Shown here: positions 9,001 through 14,646 of the stretch, in pieces | Layout of the letters: every line of letters begins with the position of its first letter | Position numbering within the stretch: the stretch's first letter is position 1 | From: a virus | Reading direction: 5' to 3' (one strand) | DNA: 29,807 bases | Virus record (IMG/VR): IMGVR_UViG_3300005731_000122 | Location: 1 to 29,807 of that record | Position numbers and translations under genes: made by a program | The notes under the pieces: model-generated | The model's input: only the letters and a program-made list of their open reading frames with translations | Told to the model about the DNA's origin: nothing | Database searches by the model: none

Positions 9001-10209
9001 GAGGCTGCCTATCAGGCACGCGCCATCATGGATTATGCCCGCAAAGGATCGAACCCAGAGCTGCGTGCGTGGCTACCCATGGTGCCGTTCCTCAACGCAC
9101 GACTGCAGGGTTACAGCCGCCTGATGGAAGGTAGCTTGGACCGCAAGACCGGCGCCGGTTATGGCGAAGTCTCGCGCGCACAGGCTGGCAAGGCCCTCAT
9201 GCTGCATGGCGCTGTACTGATGGCGCTGAGCGCTGCTCTGTGGGCGCGCAACGCCTTTGATGATGAGCGTCAGGAGAAGTACAAAGAGGAGCCGCTACAC
9301 CGCCGCCTGAATTACCACATCGTCTATGCTGGTGACAAAACCATCCTGATCCCGAAAGCCTTCGAGCTTGGGCATATCTTCAGCTCAATCCCAGAGCTGT
9401 TTGCGGATGCGATGGTCAACGACATGAACGAGGTTGGTGCTGGCGTGAAGAAGATCGCGGCCGACACAGTGGCATTCAACCTCATCCCCGCCGCCGTACT
9501 GCCTATTATTGAGGCGCAAGCCAATTACAGCTTCTTCCGTGGCGCACCAATCGAGGGGCGGCGTGAGCAGAGTATGGCACCGCGTGACCGTGTGACCGGC
9601 GCAGGATCCCTGTCCCGCTTTGTCGGGCAGCAGCTGGGCATCAGTGAGGCGACCGGCGTTAGCCCTGCGATGATCGAGCATTATTTCCAAGGCTTCGGTG
9701 GCACCTACTTCCTGACAGCAGCGTCAGCGATGGACGTCGCAGCCGCTGAGCTGGGGTACGGCAGTGCTCCGGTAGGTGGAGCCTTCGGGGACATTCCGCT
9801 TATTAGCGGTGGCCTGCAGCGCGCCTTCGGGTCTATGATGAAGGACAGCGAGCAGTCATCCACCAAGTACATGGAGGAGTTCTACCGGAACAAGGATTAC
9901 GTGACGCAGATCATGCGGTCAGCCAAGGACGCAGCTGCCAACGGGGATGTGGAGTATGCACGGCGCCTGTTGTTGAACGCAGAGGCTGCACCAGTGGCGT
10001 ATAAGCTGCTAAACAAGGCAAGCCCGAAGTTGGCAGACATAAACGCAGCGATCCGGAGTATCCGAGCCGACACCTCTATGACGCCAGCCCAGAAGCGGAA
10101 GAAGATCACGCCCTTGATTAATGCCCGCAACGATTTGGTCAGAGCAGTGTCGCAGGTTATCGCGGATCTGGAAAAGAAACAGGGGCGCACATTTAAGAGC
10201 GCAAGATGA
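1..10209 (+). CDS. Giant polyvalent / candidate virion RNA polymerase protein (5' partial)
   Basis: The frame is open from base 1 to TGA 10207-10209, so at least 3,402 residues are present and the true start is probably upstream; GTG 154 is only the first start-like codon in the window. Counting residues from base 1: a JAMM-like HTHP...D motif (243-255); a zeta-toxin-like P-loop kinase with Walker A GPPAAGKSS (522-530) and DSDE (545-548); a T7-type RNA polymerase segment (about 745-1475); a helical domain with GPKIGNGFFSNLYGHFNELT (about 1670); a domain with FDTFLPKIYAQGGFKAVARL (about 1980-2100); and a long C-terminal part resembling polyvalent-protein domain LPD38, with hydrophobic helices near 9200 and 9480. 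Length, domain mix and position before the terminase fit a protein packaged and ejected with the DNA, as the ~3,500-residue N4 virion RNA polymerase is; that role is inferred. Gly/Ser/Ala-rich joints coincide with small +1-frame genes. It ends in an ATGA overlap with the terminase gene. Confidence 0.93.
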   Translation, partial: VPDTTEQAAKTEAASGSKPEVAPKPSDVPLEQWTALTAARKEGDADAAAKAVLEAAGIEPTPEAITAMTMSGNASNGQRLRRAFDSLDVADPTPLSAKQEVSLRKSAEGALSDTPHYTDMNAMANEAKRRGFEVDPKDPDRDAILKSLAKEIVGEPEPSEMDADIEAGFGDAWRPMVKEIGGAGVKMDTAEQTMREITEAEGYEISALFSPDGILLGAGTLGDPNAVSIAKTEWDAKGNTFTHTHPYQTPPSGSDTMLLADMGDDATVRAVLPDGQVISVRKTDNSITAKQMEAVTIDVMRAAEEAKATGAMRDAMPMVANARVVQEATLRYMETLGLINVDSPLQKLSGEENAEIETIVDIATDRGAGASNDVGSGAAQAERRPAGAGGIGLTPRGAGAQAGSTTVQDVIFETAGLKGRVEQLMDQTGMTAGEAMVQPEVRDQWHAIGRMMTEVDGTNERAGYGSPADMATRQYIFGSETVTGRDKAVARLARDAMQLASVETGMPYVAPDANREAIVIMGPPAAGKSSIAGKIAYDSGSAIVDSDEAKKILPEYADGAGAAVVHEESSDLGKDMLKLLSDRGINMVIPKVGDTVKSMQKTVDTLAAKGYTVKFVLQDVTPTSALDRMASRFVKTGRLIPSFVSDNVGFKPQETFRQLVDQGIGVGHTALDGEVAYGQPLPVKQTAGFAPVSGATFDAKQVSVRQPRGGDGSGAVRPQSGSGAYGSGRFGGAGPTVAEGITPQPADQPYDKIKSIANQERVAELVAGIQAVAPSLSRKKSATEKDIISGAITTKQLTDAINAAAMSTGGEGSKFSNAVFNTAKAMYPRANFDFMQIVEGKDRKGKKIKVPNKAMAEKLNHAFNVIHMTGHAGHGRFMSQKADVKARSGFVFETQFLRMDYDLQKFLDFTSPAEFRFHTPMTDPSDVSAIVRRPSTSRFDADALEAAKNTARILQSNVYTIDQAQVDALTVDDLISDRKLGQMRMKRENIVGPDGHTIDTTKLTDDQAMFIGEQRGYAQAILQNLKRAAKAHGDNPVGFRYRISDNGRITADGFFHPQTADAVKSIFLHNGQSLKAMPTVDHSASGWQMTALIARDAEAAKHFNLGKDQALTEGYEKSDIYNGVTDMAKAQIVADAANEDHPKNQQAKLIKAKIIDKGIAFAKPQVKVPTIATNYGAGSSKFSEELNKIYKSEFKGVPEADMKGLWGYFGDTTYDKLAELAPQSMAFQGWALRNLTKLVEAAETGPFDAAPKLEFTVGLDGKFAAKRAKRAKVYVQTITKRAIVDAEGTMGERQLNQMLDTNLKQLDPKATARTIYSQLIQGFDASTLHRAVDIYTSDGGDYVTTNHDSYTVPQGSAGQIAAAARQSMQEIMSEAGNVPMRLYNEMVTQAEALGVDVDIEQPPALGDYDLADLDTSVPAFVENAEDAPPAFTDTSGEIKEGAPSFPAIARAIDYDAADTGAETGVKMDTSLPKAAIHAEQHQYRTGRDFKVALQEMAKAAQAEQGIDLTQLTDENVERLADFLVEDAQAAFVNNSNAVGWYDRTVTEAKQTLQEIHPELATDPEAEFKFIWALAVTSNGIKVNKNFELADQAYEYMKRNGSFPTNIGIGDAAKAINAGLAMYDVLVKNLGGWEAARDFMVKRQTVKEAEVASGIKISGEGKGTTVRGAAILGPKIGNGFFSNLYGHFNELTMDRWLVRTVGRWRGGLIGINEKMVGEKQRQLKDALKSLSPAELRAIRGMFEGYDGPIRKTMSNAAIDRLANEINKRSTSAAWRTDLNGLTGGETIRKVGNGLAGYLDGQIEQPAGVKDRDFIRKVFNRGLDKLRQNPEMSELTMADLQALVWYPERRLYDTAKKPAGQEALGYADDEAPDYANAARRLVSGRRGSEPSGSGSGIDQGGGGSPAGDPTVARGTGFGSSQDRSDGPDDGNNVSFDRGSASGLSRPAEGVEYADAMGRAGAAMGPIAAQVSRVEPDAQVDRYLLDGGSTGYALDGDNIIGVFSTPNVSPQGAAQRVLQDAVNRGGRRLDGFDTFLPKIYAQGGFKAVARLPFDPTYAPAVDQGSLADWDNATMARWNDGQPDVVFMVYDPDNATPDTDNVVGEYDDGIAAQDAALEGIAGERGGAGEGRGYTGFSDSAPSLAAGVNEWTGRKPDVTDNDIRDEVARLMQTGRTTPNAVLAGIRHSPMFAYDRKMNDATRRDSKDYGHEFMAEHARFTVGMRATLAGLTKGMKPEAAAFYLSMADKQLADHQKKLIHGIERGTIEVSDVDRKQKMYKIPKEEPEYVPMEAAGIDPPVKTVKAYKLFRQRDGKLYPLFVDANTEVPVGVWLAAASPMSFVAENGRTYVPSTGPKKTGDNIKIPNAEVAQQLVDAGITKSVNTKTVKAVAQRAGWHAGDLPFSTHIGPMVDGQKVRGADEVWAEIEMPADVDWQAEANKRAKRNKAGEIIAKTAEINDQMPEGGYYHYKTNPNMTGSWMISGGMKVNKILSDTEVATLNEEAGVVDLPRVPTAAAGVNAPKWMDIGAGKSTTETAKDAYNKIVATASDPLGFSDSVMAKVETNIFNRFAPIRRLEMAAKGKLGIGAESAYKAAETAVNDSGRNEQLLFWGAAKKGKHGEFTHAEGTLGLRQIFDKVANSVPEGERGQAMSDWMGYMVARRIKELRARGFTGSFPIPDSELDGWIAKETPAMKEAAEDWRKHNEANIDFLVDTDRISKKQADAMKETAAYVPFFRSDMNADGSSPELDLGDIKTFRKGGGEIMARNPNIKALKGGDKKAFDNIMLNMIRNSQAFAAAGMRNDAANKTFDLMKDAGLAKDSKGKGREKPSKDAVAVWVDGNKRWVEVTDDRAVPLLQAMAGLQPLQLGRIQSLMAGIGSIFRQGITLTPAFMVRNAIRGAVATGLLTGGANLSVANNTLTGFREAYRGSDAVRAFKAQSGMGDYRFGSTDTGIGKDDILIEYGLAPSTVSSKIRALVQKGEDVGTATELADRIAAYHTLIDKGVRPDEAAYQARAIMDYARKGSNPELRAWLPMVPFLNARLQGYSRLMEGSLDRKTGAGYGEVSRAQAGKALMLHGAVLMALSAALWARNAFDDERQEKYKEEPLHRRLNYHIVYAGDKTILIPKAFELGHIFSSIPELFADAMVNDMNEVGAGVKKIAADTVAFNLIPAAVLPIIEAQANYSFFRGAPIEGRREQSMAPRDRVTGAGSLSRFVGQQLGISEATGVSPAMIEHYFQGFGGTYFLTAASAMDVAAAELGYGSAPVGGAFGDIPLISGGLQRAFGSMMKDSEQSSTKYMEEFYRNKDYVTQIMRSAKDAAANGDVEYARRLLLNAEAAPVAYKLLNKASPKLADINAAIRSIRADTSMTPAQKRKKITPLINARNDLVRAVSQVIADLEKKQGRTFKSAR
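1058..1231 (+). CDS. Overprinted small ORF 1 (57 aa) in a Gly/Ala linker of the giant gene
   Basis: This ORF lies in the +1 frame inside the giant gene. A GGAG at 1048-1051 sits six bases before ATG 1058, and a TGA in the same frame at 1043-1045 precedes it; TAA is at 1229-1231. The product is hydrophilic and basic, with a helical-looking C-terminus (MSDQELRKLKDDPLAREALA...). An internal double ATG at 1115/1118 is a possible alternative start. Over the same bases the giant frame reads a Gly/Ala-rich string (GAGASNDVGSGAAQAE). By hand count, third-position GC is 43/57 codons in this frame against 27/57 in the giant frame. It sits between the JAMM-like and kinase segments. Function is not recognised. 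Confidence 0.5.
   Translation: MPKSKQSSTSQPTVAREHLMMSDQELRKLKDDPLAREALASRRAARERKLGQQQSKT
2030..2224 (+). CDS. Overprinted small ORF 2 (64 aa) between kinase and RNA polymerase segments
   Basis: This ORF lies in the +1 frame inside the giant gene. GGAGAAG at 2017-2023 lies six bases before ATG 2030, and TAG 2024-2026 closes the same frame just upstream. The product is acidic and hydrophilic with a helical C-terminal half (YARNPDLAHMDRAASAELDQ). The giant frame over the same DNA is low-complexity (GGDGSGAVRPQSGSGAYGSG). By hand count, third-position GC is 48/64 codons here and only 25/64 in the giant frame. In ordinary giant-frame coding at 3541-3660 it is 34/40, so the coding phase appears to switch frame across this interval. 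No family is recognised. Confidence 0.6.
   Translation: MDNPSQSSKQQASPQSVEQLSTQNKYPFDNLGEETDQERYARNPDLAHMDRAASAELDQLLRKG
2233..4425 (+). other. T7-like single-subunit RNA polymerase domain inside the giant protein
   Basis: Four motifs of the T7/N4/mitochondrial RNA polymerase family occur in the right order. A T/DxxGR-type element SDNGR (3130-3144) is followed by FFHPQTADAVKS, which parallels the T7 stretch FNPQGNDMTKG. Motif A is DHSASGWQ (3241-3264; T7 DGSCSGIQ), giving the first catalytic Asp. Motif B is KPQVKVPTIATNYG (3487-3528), with the same spacing as T7 R627...K631...Y639-G640, including the catalytic Lys and the Tyr that selects NTPs. Motif C is HDS (4039-4047; T7 H811-D812-S813), the second catalytic Asp. 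After motif C, a segment ending PPALGDYDLADLDTSVPAFV mirrors the T7 C-terminus (LPALPAKGNLNLRDILESDFAFA-like). The ~730-residue domain is shorter than T7 RNA polymerase (883). Both catalytic Asp residues and the Lys are intact, so activity is plausible. The boundaries are approximate. Confidence 0.86.
5591..5845 (+). CDS. Overprinted small ORF 3 (84 aa) after the helical domain
   Basis: This is the best supported nested gene. AGGAGG at 5576-5581 lies nine bases before ATG 5591, with a same-frame TAG at 5585-5587 immediately upstream. The product has normal protein composition, Asp/Gln-rich and mostly helical-looking (LEAQGLDPAKIDQTVLTMAT, ending LLQDYPDLRRA). The giant frame here reads GSEPSGSGSGIDQGGGGSPA-type low complexity, although its first ~50 bases (PDYANAARRLV) still look like genuine domain sequence. 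By hand count, third-position GC is 61/84 codons in this frame against 35/84 in the giant frame. The next +1-frame ORF starts three bases after its stop, as in an operon. Function unknown. Confidence 0.65.
   Translation: MQTTKHQTTQTQPDDLYLDAVDPSQADQDLELTKAVAAAQPVTRQSLEAQGLDPAKIDQTVLTMATMYPSTEALLQDYPDLRRA
5849..6136 (+). CDS. Possible overprinted ORF 4 (up to 95 aa)
   Basis: ATG 5849 follows the TAG of the preceding nested ORF after three bases, with GGAGGG at 5836-5841 as a well spaced ribosome binding site. Over its first 44 codons (to about 5980) third-position GC is 34/44 in this frame against 17/44 in the giant frame, and the product begins MPMLWEGLGQPWVQSQPKSP. Beyond about 5980 this frame turns Ser/Pro/Arg-rich and looks like a shadow, while the giant frame resumes a convincing domain (IIGVFSTPNVSPQGAAQRVL). 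Either only the N-terminal part is meaningful, or the two frames truly overlap here. Confidence 0.3.
   Translation: MPMLWEGLGQPWVQSQPKSPELNLMPKLTDTFLMEAQLDMLSTGITLSVFSAPPMSPRRVPPSAFFKMPSTEADDALTASTPSSRRSTPKVGSKL
6308..6460 (+). CDS. Overprinted small ORF 5 (50 aa) before the C-terminal polyvalent domains
   Basis: This ORF lies in the +1 frame inside the giant gene. AGGAG at 6297-6301 precedes a double ATG (6305 and 6308); 6308 has the better six-base spacing. A TAG in the same frame overlaps the ribosome binding site, and TAA is at 6458-6460. The product starts MTGSQHKTQLLKELRESVAE and continues ELEKDGDTPASPTVRRLLQQ, a plausible short charged helical protein. The giant frame over the same bases is GIAGERGGAGEGRGYTGFSD-like. 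By hand count, third-position GC is 38/50 codons here and 25/50 in the giant frame. Function unknown. Confidence 0.52.
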   Translation: MTGSQHKTQLLKELRESVAELEKDGDTPASPTVRRLLQQGSTSGPDASQT

Positions 10210-11156
10210 AGGCACTAAGAAACCATGAGCTAGAGACCCTTCGCCGTCGCTTCGAGGCGGTGAAGGCGAAGCAGTTCGACCCCTACGCCCAGTTCGAGAC
10301 GATCCCGTCACCAATCGAGCTGGGCGAAGCCTATTTGGGTTTCGGTCTGGATCTCTGGCAGAAAGACTACATGCTGTCCGCGCCTGCCATGGCGCGCATC
10401 GCTATCGCCGCCAGTCGGCAGTCAGGCAAATCAACAGTCACGGCGATCTTCGTGGCGTGGTGCCTGATATTTATCCCCAAGTTCACCGTGCTGGTGGCCT
10501 CACGCTCACTGCGTCAGGCATCGTACTATGTGGACAAGGTGAGGGAGATCGTGTTGGGGATTATCCCGAAGGACGCAATGGTTCAGTTGAACCGGCTCAG
10601 CATGGAGCTCCCCAACGGCTCTCAGATTATCTCAATCCCCTGCGCGCAACCAGACGCTGGACGGGGCTTTTCGCCGCACCTGATCCTTTTGGATGAGGCC
10701 GCGTTCGCCCCTGAGATGTTGTTCACCGCCATCATGCCATCGGTGGCTGCGACACACGGAGCCATCCACATGATCTCCTCACCGAACGGTCGCCAAGGTC
10801 GGTTCTTCGAGGCGCATGAGGGCACAGCCAAGGATGTCTGGTGGTCGCAGCGCGTGACGTGGAAAGACTGCCCGAGGATGACGCAGGAGCAGATGGAGAT
10901 CGAGAAGATTGCCATGGGGGAGTTGTACTGGCGGCAAGAATTTATGGCCGAGTTTGTCCAGCCGCTCGGGGCGTTCTTCGGTAACCGAGGGGTGCTGTCT
11001 TTTGAGGATGGTGAAGATATGGATCTGACCGGTTTGGATTTAAGGGACATGGAGGGTATGCTTGAAGACATCGCGCCATCCATCGACCCGACAATTGAGG
11101 ATGTGCGCGCAGCAATAGATGCCGCTGATAGAGTGAATAGGTTGCTACAGGACTGA
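10206..11156 (+). CDS. Terminase large subunit, ATPase half
   Basis: This is the packaging motor ATPase that drives DNA into the procapsid through the portal. The 316-residue product has Walker A SRQSGKST (residues 70-77), Walker B LILLDE (159-164) with the catalytic Glu, and the coupling motif SSPNG (191-195), all in TerL order. The upstream WQKDYM segment also fits the family. It ends in a ~50-residue acidic tail (DGEDMDLTGLDLRDMEGMLE) and stops before the nuclease domain, which is the next gene. Full TerL proteins are usually one 450-700 residue chain, so this one is split. The start overlaps the giant gene by ATGA and the stop overlaps the nuclease start as TGATG, both suggesting coupled translation. 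No separate small terminase is recognisable in the window. Confidence 0.93.
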   Translation: MKALRNHELETLRRRFEAVKAKQFDPYAQFETIPSPIELGEAYLGFGLDLWQKDYMLSAPAMARIAIAASRQSGKSTVTAIFVAWCLIFIPKFTVLVASRSLRQASYYVDKVREIVLGIIPKDAMVQLNRLSMELPNGSQIISIPCAQPDAGRGFSPHLILLDEAAFAPEMLFTAIMPSVAATHGAIHMISSPNGRQGRFFEAHEGTAKDVWWSQRVTWKDCPRMTQEQMEIEKIAMGELYWRQEFMAEFVQPLGAFFGNRGVLSFEDGEDMDLTGLDLRDMEGMLEDIAPSIDPTIEDVRAAIDAADRVNRLLQD

Positions 11157-11905
11157 TGGAAGAGATATTCAATACGATTGGCGACCTGAAGGACCGCGGG
11201 TTCTCTCTCGAAGATCCGCCCCTGAATATTGTGTGCTACGACCCTGCGGGTGACGGGGACGACAACGATGCTGTGGTCATCCTGTCCCGAGAGGAGTGGC
11301 GCCGCGGCGAGCTGCATGATCCAGACTTGGCTGTGGAGATGATCTTCCGCCTGATCCTTTCGTCCTACCTGCCAAACGATATGGAGTTTCCTGACAAGTT
11401 GGCTGCCCTGCTCAGCGTCAACAACCAGATGCTGAAGTGGCAGCGCCAGAAGCGCCAGCACGCCCACGTCATTGGTGTAGAGACGAACGGCGTCGGGTAC
11501 GCTATGGCGTCAAGCTTGCGTACCAAAACCAATGTGCCGGTCATCGGGTACAACACAGTCGGCAACATGAAGGACCGCCCCTTTGAGGGGAAAGACACAT
11601 CCATGCCCCGCCTCGCAGCGCTGGATAACTTTCGGGTCTATCTTGAGATGAACAGAATTAAGATCCTAAAGGATTGCGTTGGCAAAAAGGATATGGTCAA
11701 CGAGCTCAATTCTTTTGTCTGGGCTGCCAAAGGGAGACCTGAGGCTATGGCCGGTGCGCGCGACGATCTGACTATGGCGGCAGCTGGCGCGCTGTGGATT
11801 GGAACCAAGCTGATCCCGCCGATTAATAAACAGGTTCGGATTGATCCAAGATCTGGTATAAGAAGCCACCTAAACCGCACACGCGGCAATATGAGGATGA
11901 ACTAA
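11156..11905 (+). CDS. Terminase large subunit, RNase H-fold nuclease half
   Basis: This is the headful/cutting nuclease of the packaging motor, encoded as its own 249-residue protein. The acidic metal-binding triad of TerL nucleases is visible: CYDPAGDGDD (D29), VIGVETNGVG (E109) and GARDDLTMA (D203/D204). The segment around PVIGYNTVGNMKDR resembles the family's mid region. It starts at ATG 11156 overlapping the ATPase stop by one base, and the portal ATG directly follows its stop. The first ~22 residues precede the nuclease fold and could form the contact with the ATPase chain. No Walker motif is present, so it must work together with the preceding protein. Confidence 0.9.
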   Translation: MEEIFNTIGDLKDRGFSLEDPPLNIVCYDPAGDGDDNDAVVILSREEWRRGELHDPDLAVEMIFRLILSSYLPNDMEFPDKLAALLSVNNQMLKWQRQKRQHAHVIGVETNGVGYAMASSLRTKTNVPVIGYNTVGNMKDRPFEGKDTSMPRLAALDNFRVYLEMNRIKILKDCVGKKDMVNELNSFVWAAKGRPEAMAGARDDLTMAAAGALWIGTKLIPPINKQVRIDPRSGIRSHLNRTRGNMRMN

Positions 11906-14263
11906 ATGGCCGACGGAGCTCGCACATTTACCGACCAAGATAGCGGTGACCTCATCATTGATGGCGGTCAGGAGCAGACAGAACAGAAGGATATGCCGCA
12001 CTTCGGGAACCTGAGCGACGGCGTTATCACCCCCAGAAATCTGGACATACTGTCATCCACCATCACTGAGCTGGTTGCGTGGGACGAGAGTGAGCGCGAG
12101 AAGTGGGAAGAGCTACTCGCTGAAAACACGAAGCTGCTCGGGCTGGGGCCGGAGACAGAGGCGGACAATGTCGAGGATGAAAACTCGGATACGTCAGACC
12201 ACCCCCTTATGCTGACTGCATTGCTGCGCTTCCAGTCGAAGGCATTAAGCGCCCTGCTCCCAGCCCCTGATCGGGTGTGCCGGACGGAATGCGCTCTCGA
12301 TCTGGATATGATCGAAGACGAAACCCAGCGCGACGATGTGCGCGAAGCCAGTGACGAAGCTGGCCGCCGTGTCGAAAAGTTCTTTGCGGATTATCTACTG
12401 AAACGCCACAAGACCTACCGCGAAGACACCGACAAGATCCTCTACGATTGCGGCATGCACGGCATGGGGATCCGGAAGATCTACAACGACTTCTCCAGAG
12501 CCAAGTCGGTGACCCGCGTTGAGCACGTTGACCTGAGCAAGCTGGTCCTGAGCTACGACACAAAGAGCTTCACCTGCGGTCGGATCACCGAGATTATCGA
12601 TATGCCCACACCGGATCTGATCCGGAACATCACCAACGGAACTTACCGATCCACGACGCTCTCCAGCGCGATGGTGGACTTGGCCACACCACTGGTGGAG
12701 GCCGAAGACAGGGTCCACGGACTGGACAGCGGGGCTGTTCGGGAAGGTGAGACCCACCGGATCTACGAGGTGGCCATGGAGCTATTCCTGTCGGACGACC
12801 AGCACCCGAAAGGGTTGGCCCGCCCGTACATCATCACCATTCACGCAGCCACGCAGGAGATCTTGAGCCTGCGCCGCAACTGGCAGGAAGGTGACGAGGA
12901 TGAGGAAGCGATTGAGCGGTATGTTGGCTACATCTTCCAGACAGGCAAGAACGCAGTCAACGCCATGGGTCTCGGACAGATCCTGTCAAACAGCACGCGC
13001 GCCCTGCGCCGCGCGCAGCGCCGCGGCCTAGAGGCCGCCTATCTACAAAACCACCCGTCCGGCTTCAAGCTGTCCAGCATGAAGATCCGAGACGACGGCG
13101 CCAAGATCATTGCCGGTGAGTTCGTCGACGTTGACACACCAACCAACGACATCCGGTCAGCCCTGATGCTGCACCCGTTCCAAGGTCCAAGCCAAGGGCT
13201 CATGACCCTTGCTGATAAGATGGAACAGAACGGGCGCGAGCTGGGCGGCATTGCTGCCATCGACTTCTCACAGTTGATGAAGGCCGGTGTTGCAGCTGGC
13301 CCTGCCATGGCGGCGTACGATGAGAGCACAGAGTTCCAGACCGCCATCCACAGCCGCCTCCACCACTCACATGCGAGCGAGCTCCGCCTGATTATGGACC
13401 GGATGCGCGAAGTGCACGGCTCCAACCCGATCCCCTTCGGCGTAAACTCTACGCTCCAGTCGGGCGATCTGACGCTGGTGGATTTGACCCCGATCATGCG
13501 GCCAAATCAAACCTCCCGCCAGCGCCAGATCTTGGAGGCCAGTGCGATGATGGACCTTGCGTCCGCGCACCCTGACATCATCGATCTACGTCGAGCTGTT
13601 GAGGATTATGTCAAGGCTGTGGGCAAACCCGATGTCTCGCTCTACATCCTGCCGGACCCATCCGAGGAGCCGCCAGAGCCAAGAGATCCAGTCAGCGAAT
13701 ACATGGGCATCCTGAACGGCATGCCTGTACGCGCAGGCATGCACCAGAACCACCAAGCGCATATCGACGCCCACGCGGCACAGATGCGGATGGTCGGCAC
13801 CAGCCAGCTGCCAATTGAAAAGGGCGAAGCTGCGATGGCCATGCTGGCCGCACATATCGCGGAGCACATGGGCATGCAGATGATCGCAGATGTCGCGAGC
13901 CGGTTGGGTATCCCAGCCGAGCAGTTTGGTCAGATCACGCCTGAGATGGAAGCCCAGCTGGCACCAGTCATGGCCGAGCAGATCGCAGCAATCGAAGCCG
14001 AGCGCGCGCCACCTGAAGAGCGGGGCGAGAGCAAGGTTGAAGTTGAGATGGTCAAAGGGCAGAATACCCAAGCTATCAAAGCGCTGGAGCACCAGCAGGC
14101 AGTCGAGCTGGCTGAGTTAAAAGCCCAGCATGAGCGGGCACTGCAGACACAGCGTGACGAAGCTGCTATGGATCGCTCTATACAGGACGACGAGACCGCG
14201 CTGGAAATTGCGGCGATGAAGGATCGAAACACAGCCCCCACCCGTGCTGGTGGGATATCATAG
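11906..14263 (+). CDS. Portal protein
   Basis: This is the dodecameric ring at the capsid vertex through which DNA enters and leaves. At 785 residues it is close in size to the N4-type portal (763) and follows the terminase, as portals usually do. The N-terminal helical region reads HPLMLTALLRFQSKALSALL, typical of podoviral portals. Mid-protein segments such as IPFGVNSTLQSGDLTLVDLT and YILPDPSEEPPEPRD resemble portal clip/crown regions. The last ~110 residues (from about 14000) form a highly charged coiled coil (EHQQAVELAELKAQHERALQ), which could be the barrel entering the capsid. The assignment rests on position, size and these segments. Confidence 0.85.
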   Translation: MADGARTFTDQDSGDLIIDGGQEQTEQKDMPHFGNLSDGVITPRNLDILSSTITELVAWDESEREKWEELLAENTKLLGLGPETEADNVEDENSDTSDHPLMLTALLRFQSKALSALLPAPDRVCRTECALDLDMIEDETQRDDVREASDEAGRRVEKFFADYLLKRHKTYREDTDKILYDCGMHGMGIRKIYNDFSRAKSVTRVEHVDLSKLVLSYDTKSFTCGRITEIIDMPTPDLIRNITNGTYRSTTLSSAMVDLATPLVEAEDRVHGLDSGAVREGETHRIYEVAMELFLSDDQHPKGLARPYIITIHAATQEILSLRRNWQEGDEDEEAIERYVGYIFQTGKNAVNAMGLGQILSNSTRALRRAQRRGLEAAYLQNHPSGFKLSSMKIRDDGAKIIAGEFVDVDTPTNDIRSALMLHPFQGPSQGLMTLADKMEQNGRELGGIAAIDFSQLMKAGVAAGPAMAAYDESTEFQTAIHSRLHHSHASELRLIMDRMREVHGSNPIPFGVNSTLQSGDLTLVDLTPIMRPNQTSRQRQILEASAMMDLASAHPDIIDLRRAVEDYVKAVGKPDVSLYILPDPSEEPPEPRDPVSEYMGILNGMPVRAGMHQNHQAHIDAHAAQMRMVGTSQLPIEKGEAAMAMLAAHIAEHMGMQMIADVASRLGIPAEQFGQITPEMEAQLAPVMAEQIAAIEAERAPPEERGESKVEVEMVKGQNTQAIKALEHQQAVELAELKAQHERALQTQRDEAAMDRSIQDDETALEIAAMKDRNTAPTRAGGIS

Positions 14264-14273
14264 GAGGGATACC

Positions 14274-14438
14274 ATGAAGCAAAGAGACCCATGGAGCTGG
14301 CCACGCAAGGCAAAGGCAGAAGTTGAAGCGCCTGAGCCGGAACCCACGCCCGAGCCTGAGGTGCCCAAGCCGGAACCCACGCCGGAGCCTAGCCCCAAGA
14401 AGGCCCCTGCTAAAAAGGCTGGGAAGAAGGGTGAGTGA
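14274..14438 (+). CDS. Small Pro/Glu/Lys-rich protein
   Basis: This is a 54-residue protein starting at ATG 14274 behind a strong AGGAGGG (14262-14268). It has a WSWPRK segment near the N-terminus, then Pro-Glu repeats (EPEPTPEPEVPKPEPTPEPS) and a Lys/Ala tail (KKAPAKKAGKKGE). The repeat and basic tail resemble disordered linkers or DNA-contacting tails, but no family is recognised. It lies between the portal and head-assembly genes, and its stop overlaps the next start (GTG 14431), so it is probably a head-associated accessory protein. Confidence 0.65.
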   Translation: MKQRDPWSWPRKAKAEVEAPEPEPTPEPEVPKPEPTPEPSPKKAPAKKAGKKGE

Positions 14439-14646
14439 AGTTGCGCTCTTAAACCCGCAGGTCGAGAGTGATTTGGCGATAAGCCTGATCGCCCTTGGCC
14501 AGAAGCGTATTGATGCGCTATCCAATAAGCTCTTGCGAACAGAGCTGTCCCACAACGAGTATCTGAAAGCGTTCGGGGCGATCACAGCTTTGCAAATGTA
14601 TGTCGACGATATGACAGAAACCTACCAGAGAAAGGTAAATGTATGA
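14431..14646 (+). CDS. Small helical hypothetical protein
   Basis: The product is 71 residues, starting at GTG 14431 (SEVALLNPQVESDLAISLIA...) eight bases before the end of the previous gene, with GAAGAAGG just upstream. A longer version from ATG 14323 would add an Arg/Pro-rich stretch that is only the shadow of the previous gene, so the GTG is preferred. The sequence looks like two or three helices with no transmembrane segment or known motif. It ends in an ATGA overlap with the GroES-like gene. Confidence 0.7.
   Translation: MSEVALLNPQVESDLAISLIALGQKRIDALSNKLLRTELSHNEYLKAFGAITALQMYVDDMTETYQRKVNV

Noticed and set aside
14323-14430. N-terminal extension of the 71-residue protein from ATG 14323
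   Set aside because: The added residues are an Arg/Pro-rich shadow of the Pro/Glu-rich small gene; GTG 14431 has a better ribosome binding site and overlap geometry.
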